Origin: Rhizobium sp. LC145
Lineage (GTDB): Bacteria > Pseudomonadota > Alphaproteobacteria > Rhizobiales > Rhizobiaceae
Assembly (NCBI RefSeq): GCF_001005825.1
Contig: NZ_LBHV01000005.1
Location: 186,001-250,000, forward strand
DNA length: 64,000 nucleotides
Reading direction: 5' to 3'
Shown: positions 36,353 through 44,237 of the stretch, piece after piece
Position numbering within the stretch: position 1 is the stretch's first letter
Layout of the letters: every line of letters begins with the position of its first letter
Notes under the pieces: model-generated
Told to the model about the DNA's origin: nothing
Databases searched by the model: none
What the model saw: the letters and a program-made list of their open reading frames with translations, nothing else
Position numbers and translations under genes: made by a program

Positions 36353-37028
36353 CACATGCACCTATGACAAATTCCGCGCGCTCCCCTGCCCTCACCCGCA
36401 TCAGCTCAGCGAGCCAGCGTCCGCGGCCGACGCCCGGAACCGGAAGCGGCTCGGACGGCAGGACAGAGACACGCCATCGCGTCACCGCCGCCGTCGGCAT
36501 CCCGAAATCCGATGCTTCCGTCTGGCGGCGCCACCGCCGGATCGCAAGCCCGATCGTGCCGGAGCTTTCGGCGGCGAGCTGCAGCCGGCGCGAAGCGACC
36601 ATCGGCAGGCGCACCAGTTCGGCGACGACGGCGCCGAGGCCGCCGTAGCGCAGAGCCTCCTCGAAGCTTGCGAGCACATCCTCCTCACAGCCGGCCTCGA
36701 CATAGATTACCCGGTCCGGATGCAAGCCCACCTGCGCCAGAGCGGGTGCGAACAGGTCGGCGCGCGTGAAACACCAGACCACCTTGCCCCTGGTCCTTGC
36801 CGCGATGCCGCCGACGAAGAGTGCTGCCGCAGCCCCATCCACTGCACCGTTGCCGCCGCCCGCCACCTCGTGAATGGCGCCAAAGGCGAGACCGCCTCCT
36901 GGAAGACAGTCGTCGATGTCGGCAACGCCGAACGGCAGGACGATCTTCTGGCGACCGACAGCGCCTTCCAGGTGTGCGATGCGCTCGCGCAGTTCCGAAA
37001 GAACGGAATTGGAGGCGGACTGGCCCAT
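36273..37028 (-). CDS. imuA: SOS mutagenesis protein ImuA
   Basis: A 251-residue RecA-like-fold protein of the ImuA family. Seen: LPFGVADIDDCLPGGGLAFGAIHEVAG (family N-terminal motif), VVWCFTRADLFAPALAQVGLHPDRVIYVE, and FEEALRYGGLGAVVAELVRLPMVASRRLQLAAE. It lacks a standard Walker A lysine. First gene of imuA-imuB-dnaE2. A LexA box lies 49-63 bases upstream of its ATG, so the cassette is under SOS control. Confidence 0.94.
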   Translation of the reverse strand: MGQSASNSVLSELRERIAHLEGAVGRQKIVLPFGVADIDDCLPGGGLAFGAIHEVAGGGNGAVDGAAAALFVGGIAARTRGKVVWCFTRADLFAPALAQVGLHPDRVIYVEAGCEEDVLASFEEALRYGGLGAVVAELVRLPMVASRRLQLAAESSGTIGLAIRRWRRQTEASDFGMPTAAVTRWRVSVLPSEPLPVPGVGRGRWLAELMRVRAGERAEFVIGACDGQGRICLSSDTADGSDKTRRSFAAG

Positions 37029-37076
37029 GGTCTCCTTCTTCGCGGGAAGCGTTATTGGCTTGAGAGAAACAATTAT

Positions 37077-37091
37077 GTTCTGTATTTGTTC
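37077..37091. promoter_or_regulatory. LexA (SOS) box between imuA and the dinB unit
   Basis: GTTCTGTATTTGTTC fits the alphaproteobacterial LexA site GTTC-N7-GTTC exactly. It lies 49 bases before the imuA ATG and 113 bases before the start of the rightward small gene upstream of dinB, so it may serve both units. No second LexA box was seen in the gap. Confidence 0.9.
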
Positions 37092-37203
37092 TCAAGATAT
37101 AAGTGAGTCAATGCGCATGTGAGCATCGGCGTCAGAACTCGCTTGAGTGAATCGCCGATTCAGCGAGCGGATTCAGGACCATGACCGGGGAAGATTTTTT
37201 TGG

Positions 37204-37461
37204 ATGTCGAGACGTAAAATGGTCGATGACAGCGTTCCAATCCTGCGAGATGTACGCAGCCCTGTGATCGAGCTCGACTGCCGCATCTGCCAACGGCATG
37301 GGGCACATGATCGCAAGCAGTTGGTGAAGGCCTTTGGCGCCGGCGTCAGCTTTGCCGAAATCCGCCGGCGCATGGCTGTCGGATGCCAAAGGATGAACAC
37401 AGTCGATGGTGACAAATGCGGTGCCTATTTCCCATGTTTGCTGGAAGAGCGATCTTCCTGA
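37204..37461 (+). CDS. Small Cys-rich protein (85 aa) encoded ahead of dinB
   Basis: An 85-residue protein with C26-x2-C29 (LDCRICQRHG) and later Cys at 61, 72 and 78, which looks like a small zinc-binding fold. The middle (DRKQLVKAFGAGVSFAEIRRRMAVGC) resembles small uncharacterised rhizobial proteins. GGGGAAG lies about 13 bases before the ATG; a second ATG is at 37219. It stops 14 bases before dinB, so the two are probably one transcript, divergent from imuA and near its LexA box. A role in damage response is suggested by position only. Confidence 0.65.
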   Translation: MSRRKMVDDSVPILRDVRSPVIELDCRICQRHGAHDRKQLVKAFGAGVSFAEIRRRMAVGCQRMNTVDGDKCGAYFPCLLEERSS

Positions 37462-37475
37462 TGAAGGCTTAAGTG

Positions 37476-38564
37476 ATGGGAGACACCTACGCCGACCGGC
37501 CGCGCAAGATCATCCATGTGGACATGGATGCTTTCTACGCCTCGGTCGAGCAGCGCGATAATCCGGAACTCCGCGGAAAGCCGGTGGCCGTCGGCGGCTC
37601 GGCCGCCCGCGGTGTCGTGGCTGCCGCCAGTTATGAGGCGCGTAAGTTCGGCGTTCATTCAGCCATGCCGTCCGTCACCGCCAAGCGCAAATGCCCCGAT
37701 CTGATCTTCGTCCGGCCGCGCTTCGACGTCTACCGTTCCATCTCCATGCAGATCCGCGAGATCTTCGCGGAATACACGCCGATGATCGAGCCGCTGTCGC
37801 TCGACGAGGCCTATCTCGACGTGACGGAGAACCTGAAGGGCATGGAGATCGCAACAGAAATCGCCACAGAAATCCGAGCGAAGATCAAGGCAGTGACCGG
37901 CCTGAATGCTTCTGCCGGCGTCAGCTACAACAAGTTCCTGGCGAAGATGGCGAGCGATCTCAACAAGCCGAACGGCCAGGCGGTGATCACGCCGAAGAAT
38001 GGTCCAGCCTTCGTGCAGGGTCTGCCGGTGAAGAAGTTTCATGGCGTGGGCCCGGCGACCGCCGAAAAAATGCACCGTCTCGGCATCGAGACTGGTGCCG
38101 ATCTGTTCGGAAAGGAGCTCGACTTCCTGATCGAGCATTTCGGCAAGTCTGGGCCGTATTTCTATGGCATTGCCAGGGGCATCGACAATCGCGAGGTCAA
38201 GCCGGACCGGGTGCGCAAGTCTGTCGGCGCCGAGGACACCTTTGCCGAGGACGTTCATGCCTATGACCCGGCACGCGACGGCATCCAGTCTCTGATCGAG
38301 AAGGTCTGGAGCTATTGCGAGGCGAATAACATCGGCGCCAAGACAGTCACTCTGAAGGTCAAGTATTCCGATTTCCAGCAGATCACCCGCAGTAAGACCG
38401 TGCCGGCGACGCTGTCGTCGATTTCGGATCTGGAGGAGATCGTCGGACTCCTGCTACAGCCGATCTTTCCCGTAAGGAAAGGCATCCGCCTTCTCGGCGT
38501 CACCCTTTCTTCGCTCGAGCGTGGTGCGGATCAATCGCAGCCTCAACTTGCTCTTCCCCTATAG
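37476..38564 (+). CDS. dinB: DNA polymerase IV DinB
   Basis: A 362-residue Y-family polymerase. Active-site carboxylates are present in IIHVDMDAFYASVEQRD and SLDEAYLDVT; the helix-hairpin-helix region is VKKFHGVGPATAEKMHRLGI. The C-terminus ends QLALPL, a good sliding-clamp binding motif. It bypasses or extends past DNA lesions and is error-prone. Of two adjacent starts, GTG at 37473 and ATG at 37476, the ATG is preferred. It follows the small Cys-rich gene and converges on the trb operon; the 50-base gap has no clear terminator. Confidence 0.95.
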   Translation: MGDTYADRPRKIIHVDMDAFYASVEQRDNPELRGKPVAVGGSAARGVVAAASYEARKFGVHSAMPSVTAKRKCPDLIFVRPRFDVYRSISMQIREIFAEYTPMIEPLSLDEAYLDVTENLKGMEIATEIATEIRAKIKAVTGLNASAGVSYNKFLAKMASDLNKPNGQAVITPKNGPAFVQGLPVKKFHGVGPATAEKMHRLGIETGADLFGKELDFLIEHFGKSGPYFYGIARGIDNREVKPDRVRKSVGAEDTFAEDVHAYDPARDGIQSLIEKVWSYCEANNIGAKTVTLKVKYSDFQQITRSKTVPATLSSISDLEEIVGLLLQPIFPVRKGIRLLGVTLSSLERGADQSQPQLALPL

Positions 38565-38614
38565 CCCTGATCAAGCTGAACCGCAGGGGATGCAGAGCGC
38601 GCCTATCGACCAGG

Positions 38615-38839
38615 TTATGGCAGCCGATTTCTTGCCGTTTTGAATCCTTTGTCGGTCGCCATGAACCTCTGGAGCATCGGCGCAATCAGCTTTGCCGGCT
38701 GCGGCGGTTCGGCCTCACCGGCGGTCGCGGCAAGGATCGCCGCATAAGCCTGCAAATCCCGAAACACTGTTGCGGGCAGTTCGACGGTCACTTTGACCGG
38801 ACGGTCATCGGGAATGACGGAGAGCTTTAACTTGGTCAT
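38615..38839 (-). CDS. DUF2274 protein at the end of the trb operon
   Basis: A 74-residue protein of the DUF2274 type (MTKLKLSVIPDDRPVKVTVE, LQAYAAILAATAG, LIAPMLQRFMATDKGFKTAR). It is regularly the gene after trbI in trb operons of alphaproteobacteria. It has a possible ribbon-helix-helix look (short strand then helices) and may be regulatory, but no function is established. It overlaps trbI by 4 bases (ATGA). Confidence 0.85.
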   Translation of the reverse strand: MTKLKLSVIPDDRPVKVTVELPATVFRDLQAYAAILAATAGEAEPPQPAKLIAPMLQRFMATDKGFKTARNRLP

Positions 38840-40032
38840 GACGGCTCCTTCACGGCCCCGTAGGGCCGCATAATGAGATCACGGTTGACGGCGACTCGAA
38901 CCGGAAAGCCTGGCCGAACTGTCAGCGTAGGCTGGATGTTGAGTTGCCTGCGCACAATCTGCTGACCGATATCGGAGGCGCTGTCCTGCGCGCTTTCACG
39001 GATGGCCCTGGCGATCTCGCTTTCATCGTCCGTGGAAAGCTCGGCGCCAATGCCGAGCAGTGTCGAAAGAGCGGCCGCCCGGAAGAGCTGTCCCCAATGG
39101 TGATCAACTTCATCCTCCAAGCCGGCAAATCCTTGCGGATCCGTGCCCTGTAAGCGTTCGAGGACAATGGACGTCCCATCCGGCATGATGAGCCGGCTCC
39201 AGACCAACAAAACCCGCGACTGGCCGAAAGCGACCTGACTGTCATACTGCCCGATCAGACGCGAGCCCTGCGGAATGAGCAGATGCGTCCCGGTCGGCGT
39301 GTCGTAAACGTGCTCCGTCACCTGCGCGGTGATCTGGCCGGGCAGGTCCGATTTGATGCCGGTGATGAGGGCCGCCGGGATGACGGTGCCGGCTTGCACC
39401 ACATAGGGCGAGGCTTTCCCCTGCACTCGGTCGGGACTGACAGTACGCCTGTCGGCTTCAGCGTTGGCGAAGGCAAGCTTGCGATCCTGCATGTTTTGCG
39501 CGGAACCCGGATCGAGCGACGGTGTCTCAGCCGGAAGCGGAAGGTCCGTAGCGGGATCGATGTTGCCGCTCCTCAGGCTAACGGCTTGGCCGTCATGCGT
39601 CCGCTCACCGCGACTCTCAGTGAAGAGTTTCGCGATCCGGGCAGCCTCGACTTCGGCTAGGCGGCGCTGCTCTTCCGGATCGGCCTGCGGCGTTTGGATC
39701 GCCGGAGGCACCACGGGCTTGCCCTCCTCCTGCGCCCGCAGGATCGGCCGGCCGAGATCACCCGGCAGTGCCGGTCCCAGCTTCGGGATGTTCGTATAGT
39801 CCTTCGGCAGGCCCGCGAGCCCCTCGGCCGGCGTGCGATTTTCCGTGTTGTAGAGCTCACTTGGAGACCTACCGGAACGCCGGTTCGTATCGAGCGCCCA
39901 GAACAATGCCCCGGCAACGGCGAGGCTCGCCACGCCGCCGAGGCCGATCAGGACTTTTCGGGAAAGGCGGGTGACGCGCGGCGGATCGGGGCGCAACCGG
40001 AACTGCGCCTTGAGATCATGAGCATCCGTCAT
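38836..40032 (-). CDS. trbI: Conjugal transfer protein TrbI (VirB10 type)
   Basis: A 398-residue inner-membrane-anchored protein that spans the envelope and joins the outer-membrane core of the type IV secretion machine. One hydrophobic span at about residues 28-46; then a Pro-rich linker; then the VirB10-like beta domain with VVQAGTVIPAALITGIKSDLPGQ, THLLIPQGSRLIGQYDSQVAFGQ and the C-terminal FPVRVAVNRDLIMRPY. It overlaps trbG and the DUF2274 gene by 4 bases each. Confidence 0.95.
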   Translation of the reverse strand: MTDAHDLKAQFRLRPDPPRVTRLSRKVLIGLGGVASLAVAGALFWALDTNRRSGRSPSELYNTENRTPAEGLAGLPKDYTNIPKLGPALPGDLGRPILRAQEEGKPVVPPAIQTPQADPEEQRRLAEVEAARIAKLFTESRGERTHDGQAVSLRSGNIDPATDLPLPAETPSLDPGSAQNMQDRKLAFANAEADRRTVSPDRVQGKASPYVVQAGTVIPAALITGIKSDLPGQITAQVTEHVYDTPTGTHLLIPQGSRLIGQYDSQVAFGQSRVLLVWSRLIMPDGTSIVLERLQGTDPQGFAGLEDEVDHHWGQLFRAAALSTLLGIGAELSTDDESEIARAIRESAQDSASDIGQQIVRRQLNIQPTLTVRPGFPVRVAVNRDLIMRPYGAVKEPS

Positions 40033-41072
40033 CGGTCGCTACCTCGCGAGAACAGCCCGGCGCGCTTCACGGCTGCAGGCCGGCCGTCGGTACGAACGAT
40101 ACGGACGCGGCGCTGTGAATCCTTATCGCCAAGGCGCAATTCCGCGGCGGCGAAGAGGCGGTCGACCACATAATAGTTCTGACGGGCGCGATAATTCATC
40201 AGTTCCGAATTGCCGGAGGGGCCGATGACGAAGAGTGGCGGCATCTCGCCCTGACCGATGCCGGACGGGAATTCGATATAAACCTTCGAACCATCGTCGA
40301 ACGCCCTCAGGGGCCGCCAGGGCGCTCCGTCGCCCTCGATGCGATAGCGGAAATTCAGCTTCGAGATGTCGACGCCGCTGGCGACCGGCTGCTGCTCCGC
40401 CGCACGGGCATTCTGCCGCCGCAACGCAATCAACTGATCGGCCGGATATTGCCAGGAGACGGAGGCCATGTAGGTCTTCTCCGTCGAGCGGAGTTCCATA
40501 TGATAGGTCCGCCGATCGGTATTGACGACGAGGTTGGTCTGAAGATCCGGCCGCGTCGGCTTGACCAGGATATGGACCTGCCTGCCCTCGCCTGTTCCGC
40601 TCTCGGTATCGCCGATGATCCAGCGCACCGTGTCGCCGGCGGCGACGGGACCGGAGCCGACAAGCTGTTCACCCGGCTGCAACGCGATGTCCGTCACTTG
40701 GCCGGGCGCGGCATAGACCTGATAGAGCGCGCCGATGGCGAAGGGATAGACCTGCACGGCATTGATGAAGCCGTCGCGGACGGGCTGCATGCGGGCCGCC
40801 TCGTTGGCGGCGCTGATGCGGGCTTTCGGATCAGGCGGCTCCGGTTTTGCCTTGCCGCCATCGACCGGTTTCAACTGACCGGGCAGCGGCAGTGTCTTCG
40901 GCACTTCCACGACCTTCACCGGCGCGACCGGATCGGCTTTGAGCACTGCCGGCGCCGCATCGTCATAGTCGATTTCCGGCGGAATATATTTCTTCGCGCA
41001 GCCGGTAAGCGTGGTCGCCGACATCAGCGTCGCTGCCAGGACCATCGCCCTTTTGCTGTGTGCCCGTTTCAT
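40029..41072 (-). CDS. trbG: Conjugal transfer protein TrbG (VirB9 type)
   Basis: A 347-residue outer-envelope component. The N-terminus is a lipoprotein signal with lipobox TLTGC (Cys near residue 24). The VirB9-like domain follows: YPFAIGALYQVYAAPGQVTDIALQPGEQL and a C-terminal beta domain with FNYRI-like LNFRYRIEG and QNYYVVDRLFAAAELRLG. The ATG at 41072 overlaps the trbF stop; a frame to 41186 is antiphase trbF sequence. Confidence 0.94.
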   Translation of the reverse strand: MKRAHSKRAMVLAATLMSATTLTGCAKKYIPPEIDYDDAAPAVLKADPVAPVKVVEVPKTLPLPGQLKPVDGGKAKPEPPDPKARISAANEAARMQPVRDGFINAVQVYPFAIGALYQVYAAPGQVTDIALQPGEQLVGSGPVAAGDTVRWIIGDTESGTGEGRQVHILVKPTRPDLQTNLVVNTDRRTYHMELRSTEKTYMASVSWQYPADQLIALRRQNARAAEQQPVASGVDISKLNFRYRIEGDGAPWRPLRAFDDGSKVYIEFPSGIGQGEMPPLFVIGPSGNSELMNYRARQNYYVVDRLFAAAELRLGDKDSQRRVRIVRTDGRPAAVKRAGLFSRGSDR

Positions 41073-41758
41073 GACCCCATCTCCTTCGACCAGTTGATTG
41101 CGTTGACGTAGACGCCGAGCGGATTGGCACGCAGCCGATCGGCGGTGCTCGGTTGCTGGATCACGACGGTCAGGATGGCCGTCCATCGTTCGGTGGTAGA
41201 GAGCTGGCCGTTCTCGAAATGCCTTTCGGTCCAGGCAACGCGAAAGCTGTCGGGCGAGGCTCGAATGACGCTGGAGATCTCGACGGAAATTTGCGTCTTG
41301 CCGACCTTGGTGAACGGGTCGTTGGCGCGGGCATGGTCGTTGAGCGCGACAGCGCCGCGGTCGGTGGTGAACTCGTAGGCGCGCAGCCAGTTCTGCCGAA
41401 CGATCACCGCATCCGCTGGAATGCTCCGGACCTGCTCTATGAAACGGGCGAGGTGCCAGGCAATCTGCGGATCAGCGGGTCTGTAATCCGCGACGGCGGG
41501 AGCAATAGCCTGCGCTTCTCCGAGTTTGTCGATCTGCACCACCCAGGGAACGACCGTGCCGCGTGTCGATTGCCAAACCAGCGCTGAAGCAAAGCCACCG
41601 GCAAGTAGGAGCGAACCGAAGGCCATCAGCCGCCAGTTCTTCGCCTGCACCCGGGCCGATCCGATCCGCTCATCCCAGGCCTTTGCGGCCCTCTGGTATG
41701 GGGTCTCAGGCTCCGGGGTGCGGGCGTAACGCACGGAGGGTCGTTTAAAGATGTTCAT
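41069..41758 (-). CDS. trbF: Conjugal transfer protein TrbF (VirB8 type)
   Basis: A 229-residue VirB8-like scaffold: short cytoplasmic N-terminus (ETPYQRAAKAWDERIG), one span at about residues 47-65 and a periplasmic NTF2-like domain (VDKLGEAQAIAPAVADYRPADPQIAWHLARFIEQVRSIPAD). It nucleates the type IV secretion core. It overlaps trbL and trbG by 4 bases. Confidence 0.95.
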   Translation of the reverse strand: MNIFKRPSVRYARTPEPETPYQRAAKAWDERIGSARVQAKNWRLMAFGSLLLAGGFASALVWQSTRGTVVPWVVQIDKLGEAQAIAPAVADYRPADPQIAWHLARFIEQVRSIPADAVIVRQNWLRAYEFTTDRGAVALNDHARANDPFTKVGKTQISVEISSVIRASPDSFRVAWTERHFENGQLSTTERWTAILTVVIQQPSTADRLRANPLGVYVNAINWSKEMGS

Positions 41759-43137
41759 CGGCGATCATCCTGATTGAGGGAGACGGACATGGAGCCGCCG
41801 CCATGGTCACCGGAACGGACCGTGTGGGCGGCGGTGCTGACCCCGTGATGGACGGCGCTGTCGCGCTTCATTCGCTGCGCCCATTCGGGGGGCGAGGACG
41901 GTGCGACACCAGGACCGGAAACGGCGGACGCTTGTCCCGCAGTGGTTGGATTATTGGCGACATCGGCGCCGCCGGGATTGAGTTCGTTCCCGCCGCCTGT
42001 CGCCTTCCATGCGCTCGACTGCCCGGTGCGATAGCTGGCGCGCATGGCTTCCGTGGCACGAGCCGCGACCTCCCTGCCCTTGTTCATGACGAGGCCTGCA
42101 CCCGCCTGGGCCACACCGGCAAAGCCGGCAGCCTCGCCGCCCGTTCCGGTATTGCCCACCGAAGCGTCGGCGAGGCCGTAGGCAGTCCGGGCACCACCGG
42201 CGAGTACTGCCCCTCCCCGCGCCGCGCCGCCGATGGCGCCGGCGGCTGCGCCGAGACCCGCGCGCGCTCCCATGTAACCGGCTGCTCCGAGGCCAGCGGC
42301 GGCAAGACCCGTTCCAACCGCAGCACCTGCCCCCAGTTGCGGCGCGCCCGAGACGAGCCCCGTGGCGATGCCTGGACCGAAGATCGACAATCCCATCAAG
42401 GCAAGCGCGCCGAGCACCAGAGACAAGGCCTCGGTGATCGTCGGCTGCTCGGAAAAGCCGGCGGTGAACTCGCTGAACAGGCCGGAGCCGATGCCGACGA
42501 TGACCGCCAGAACCAGTATCTTCACTCCAGAGGCGACGATATTGCCGAGCACTTTTTCGGCGAGAAAGGCAGTCTTGTTGAAAAGTGCAAAGGGGATCAG
42601 TACGAAGCCCGCAAGCGTCGTCAGTTTGAACTCGATGAGGGTGACGAATATCTGGATGGCGAGGACGAAGAAGGCGATCAGTACGATCACCCAGGCGACC
42701 ATCAGCACGAAGATCTGCACGAAATTCTCGAAGAAGCTGATGTAGCCCATAAGATCGCCGGCGGCCTCAAGGATCGGATTGCCGGCATCGATGCCGACCT
42801 GCGCCACGCGGCCCGGCTGTAGAAGCTCGGAACCGGAGAGCGACGATCCCCCGGCCTTGAGGCCAAGCCCGCTGAAACTTTCGAAGATGATGCGGGCGAG
42901 GTCGTTGAAGTTGCCGATGACGAAGGCGAAGAAGCCGATATAGAGCGTCTTCTTCACGAGCCGCTGCAGCACGTCCTCGTCGGCGCCCCAGGCCCAGAAC
43001 AGGCCGGCAAGCACGATGTCGATGGTGATCAGGGCCGACGTCAGGAAAGCGATCTCGCCACCGAGCAGGCCGAAGCCGGAATCGATATACGAAGTGAAGG
43101 TTTCGAGGAAGCGGTCGATGATGCCGGTATTGTTCAT
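41755..43137 (-). CDS. trbL: Conjugal transfer protein TrbL (VirB6 type)
   Basis: A 460-residue polytopic inner-membrane protein. The N-terminal 270 residues carry several spans; residues about 290-370 are Gly/Ala-rich; the C-terminal 90 are polar and probably disordered. It is the VirB6-like channel component. The ATG at 43137 (MNNTGIIDRFLETF) overlaps the trbK-like stop; the longer frame to 43239 is out-of-phase sequence of that gene. Confidence 0.93.
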   Translation of the reverse strand: MNNTGIIDRFLETFTSYIDSGFGLLGGEIAFLTSALITIDIVLAGLFWAWGADEDVLQRLVKKTLYIGFFAFVIGNFNDLARIIFESFSGLGLKAGGSSLSGSELLQPGRVAQVGIDAGNPILEAAGDLMGYISFFENFVQIFVLMVAWVIVLIAFFVLAIQIFVTLIEFKLTTLAGFVLIPFALFNKTAFLAEKVLGNIVASGVKILVLAVIVGIGSGLFSEFTAGFSEQPTITEALSLVLGALALMGLSIFGPGIATGLVSGAPQLGAGAAVGTGLAAAGLGAAGYMGARAGLGAAAGAIGGAARGGAVLAGGARTAYGLADASVGNTGTGGEAAGFAGVAQAGAGLVMNKGREVAARATEAMRASYRTGQSSAWKATGGGNELNPGGADVANNPTTAGQASAVSGPGVAPSSPPEWAQRMKRDSAVHHGVSTAAHTVRSGDHGGGSMSVSLNQDDRR

Positions 43138-43439
43138 GGCGGCGGCGCCTTGTCGAGGCCAGGCTTTGGAAGGACCGATGGCTCGGAGTTGCCGGTACGG
43201 AAAAAGCGGCGGCGAGCTTCGTCCCATGCCTTGCGGCATGAAGGATCGTCCAGAGCGGCAACTCCCATGTCGCGGCAGCGGGCTAGTCTGGTGATGGTAG
43301 GGTCGCCGCCCGGATCGCGGAGGCGGAGAGAGGGGGTATCCTCCGGGCCATTATCATGATGCAGGGCTGAAATTGCGGCGGTCAGCCCCGCGCCGATGGC
43401 GACGACGGCGATCATCCGGGCGGCGATCTTCAGGTCCAT
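43134..43439 (-). CDS. trbK: Putative entry-exclusion protein TrbK (alternative type)
   Basis: A 101-residue protein with one N-terminal membrane segment (MIAVVAIGAGLTAAISAL) and a periplasmic part with two Cys (LARCRDMG and DPSCRKAW) and the pattern CRDMG...C-x2-AW-x2-AR-RFF, typical of the TrbK-alt family between trbJ and trbL. Such proteins are thought to block entry of a second copy of the element. A Pro-rich tail follows. Confidence 0.85.
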   Translation of the reverse strand: MDLKIAARMIAVVAIGAGLTAAISALHHDNGPEDTPSLRLRDPGGDPTITRLARCRDMGVAALDDPSCRKAWDEARRRFFRTGNSEPSVLPKPGLDKAPPP

Positions 43440-43451
43440 GCGTCCGCTCCC

Positions 43452-44237
43452 TCAATCGTGGAACATGCGGACACTGGACGAACTGTAGGCAGTGCCGGCC
43501 ATGAAGCGGCTGAACTGTTCACGGGCCTGCTCCTCGGCCGCGGCCCGCCGAGCCTGCTCCAGCGCGTCGGCTCGGCCCTGCGCGGCAAGCATAGCCGTCA
43601 GATCCGAAATCTGCCTGGCCTGCACAGCGAGCAACTGGTTGCTGGCCTGGGTGGCCTGCAGCATGCCGACCGCCGACTGGCTGGCATCGAGCAGTTCGCC
43701 GGTCTGCTGTCGTGTTCCCTCAACATTGCCGACGGCCACTGCCCCTGCTTTCAGCGCGTGCTCGAAGGCGGAAACCGATTGTTGCCAGCGCAGGCGTGCG
43801 GACGAGATGAGCTGTGATGAAGATCGATTACCGGAAGCAAAGTCGCGATAGGCGGCGTTAAACTGCTCCTCGATATTCTGGACGTTATAGCCGAGCTGCT
43901 GGGCCTCTCCGAGCAGGCTTTTCATCTCGGAAAAATTCCCCTCGATCTCGGACAGCATAGAGGTCGGCAGGCTGGTCAGGTTCTTCGCCTGGTTGATCAG
44001 CATCTGTGCTTCATTGGCGAGCGATGTCACCTGATTGTTGATCTGCTCCAAGGCACGAGCTGCCGACAGCAGGTTTTCGCCGTAATTCTTGGGATCAAAC
44101 ACGGTCAGCGCGACGGCGGGTCTTGGATCGAGCGAAACCGTGGCGAGCGGCAGAAGCGCGGAAAGTAGGAGGGCTGACGCCCTGACAGTGCAGCCGAGCA
44201 GACCGATACAGGTGCCGCTGATAGCAGTGTTCTTCAT
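43452..44237 (-). CDS. trbJ: Conjugal transfer protein TrbJ (VirB5 type)
   Basis: A 261-residue exported protein with an N-terminal signal segment (ending about residue 44, AVALTVFD) and long Gln/Ala-rich helices (QINNQVTSLANEAQMLINQAKNL), the VirB5-like pilus-tip type. Its start overlaps the trbE stop (ATGA). It is followed after 12 bases by the trbK-like gene. Confidence 0.93.
   Translation of the reverse strand: MKNTAISGTCIGLLGCTVRASALLLSALLPLATVSLDPRPAVALTVFDPKNYGENLLSAARALEQINNQVTSLANEAQMLINQAKNLTSLPTSMLSEIEGNFSEMKSLLGEAQQLGYNVQNIEEQFNAAYRDFASGNRSSSQLISSARLRWQQSVSAFEHALKAGAVAVGNVEGTRQQTGELLDASQSAVGMLQATQASNQLLAVQARQISDLTAMLAAQGRADALEQARRAAAEEQAREQFSRFMAGTAYSSSSVRMFHD

Noticed and set aside
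41755-42300. Gly/Ala repeats in trbL as a DNA repeat array
   Set aside because: This is low-complexity coding sequence of a normal TrbL C-terminus, not a regular DNA repeat or CRISPR.
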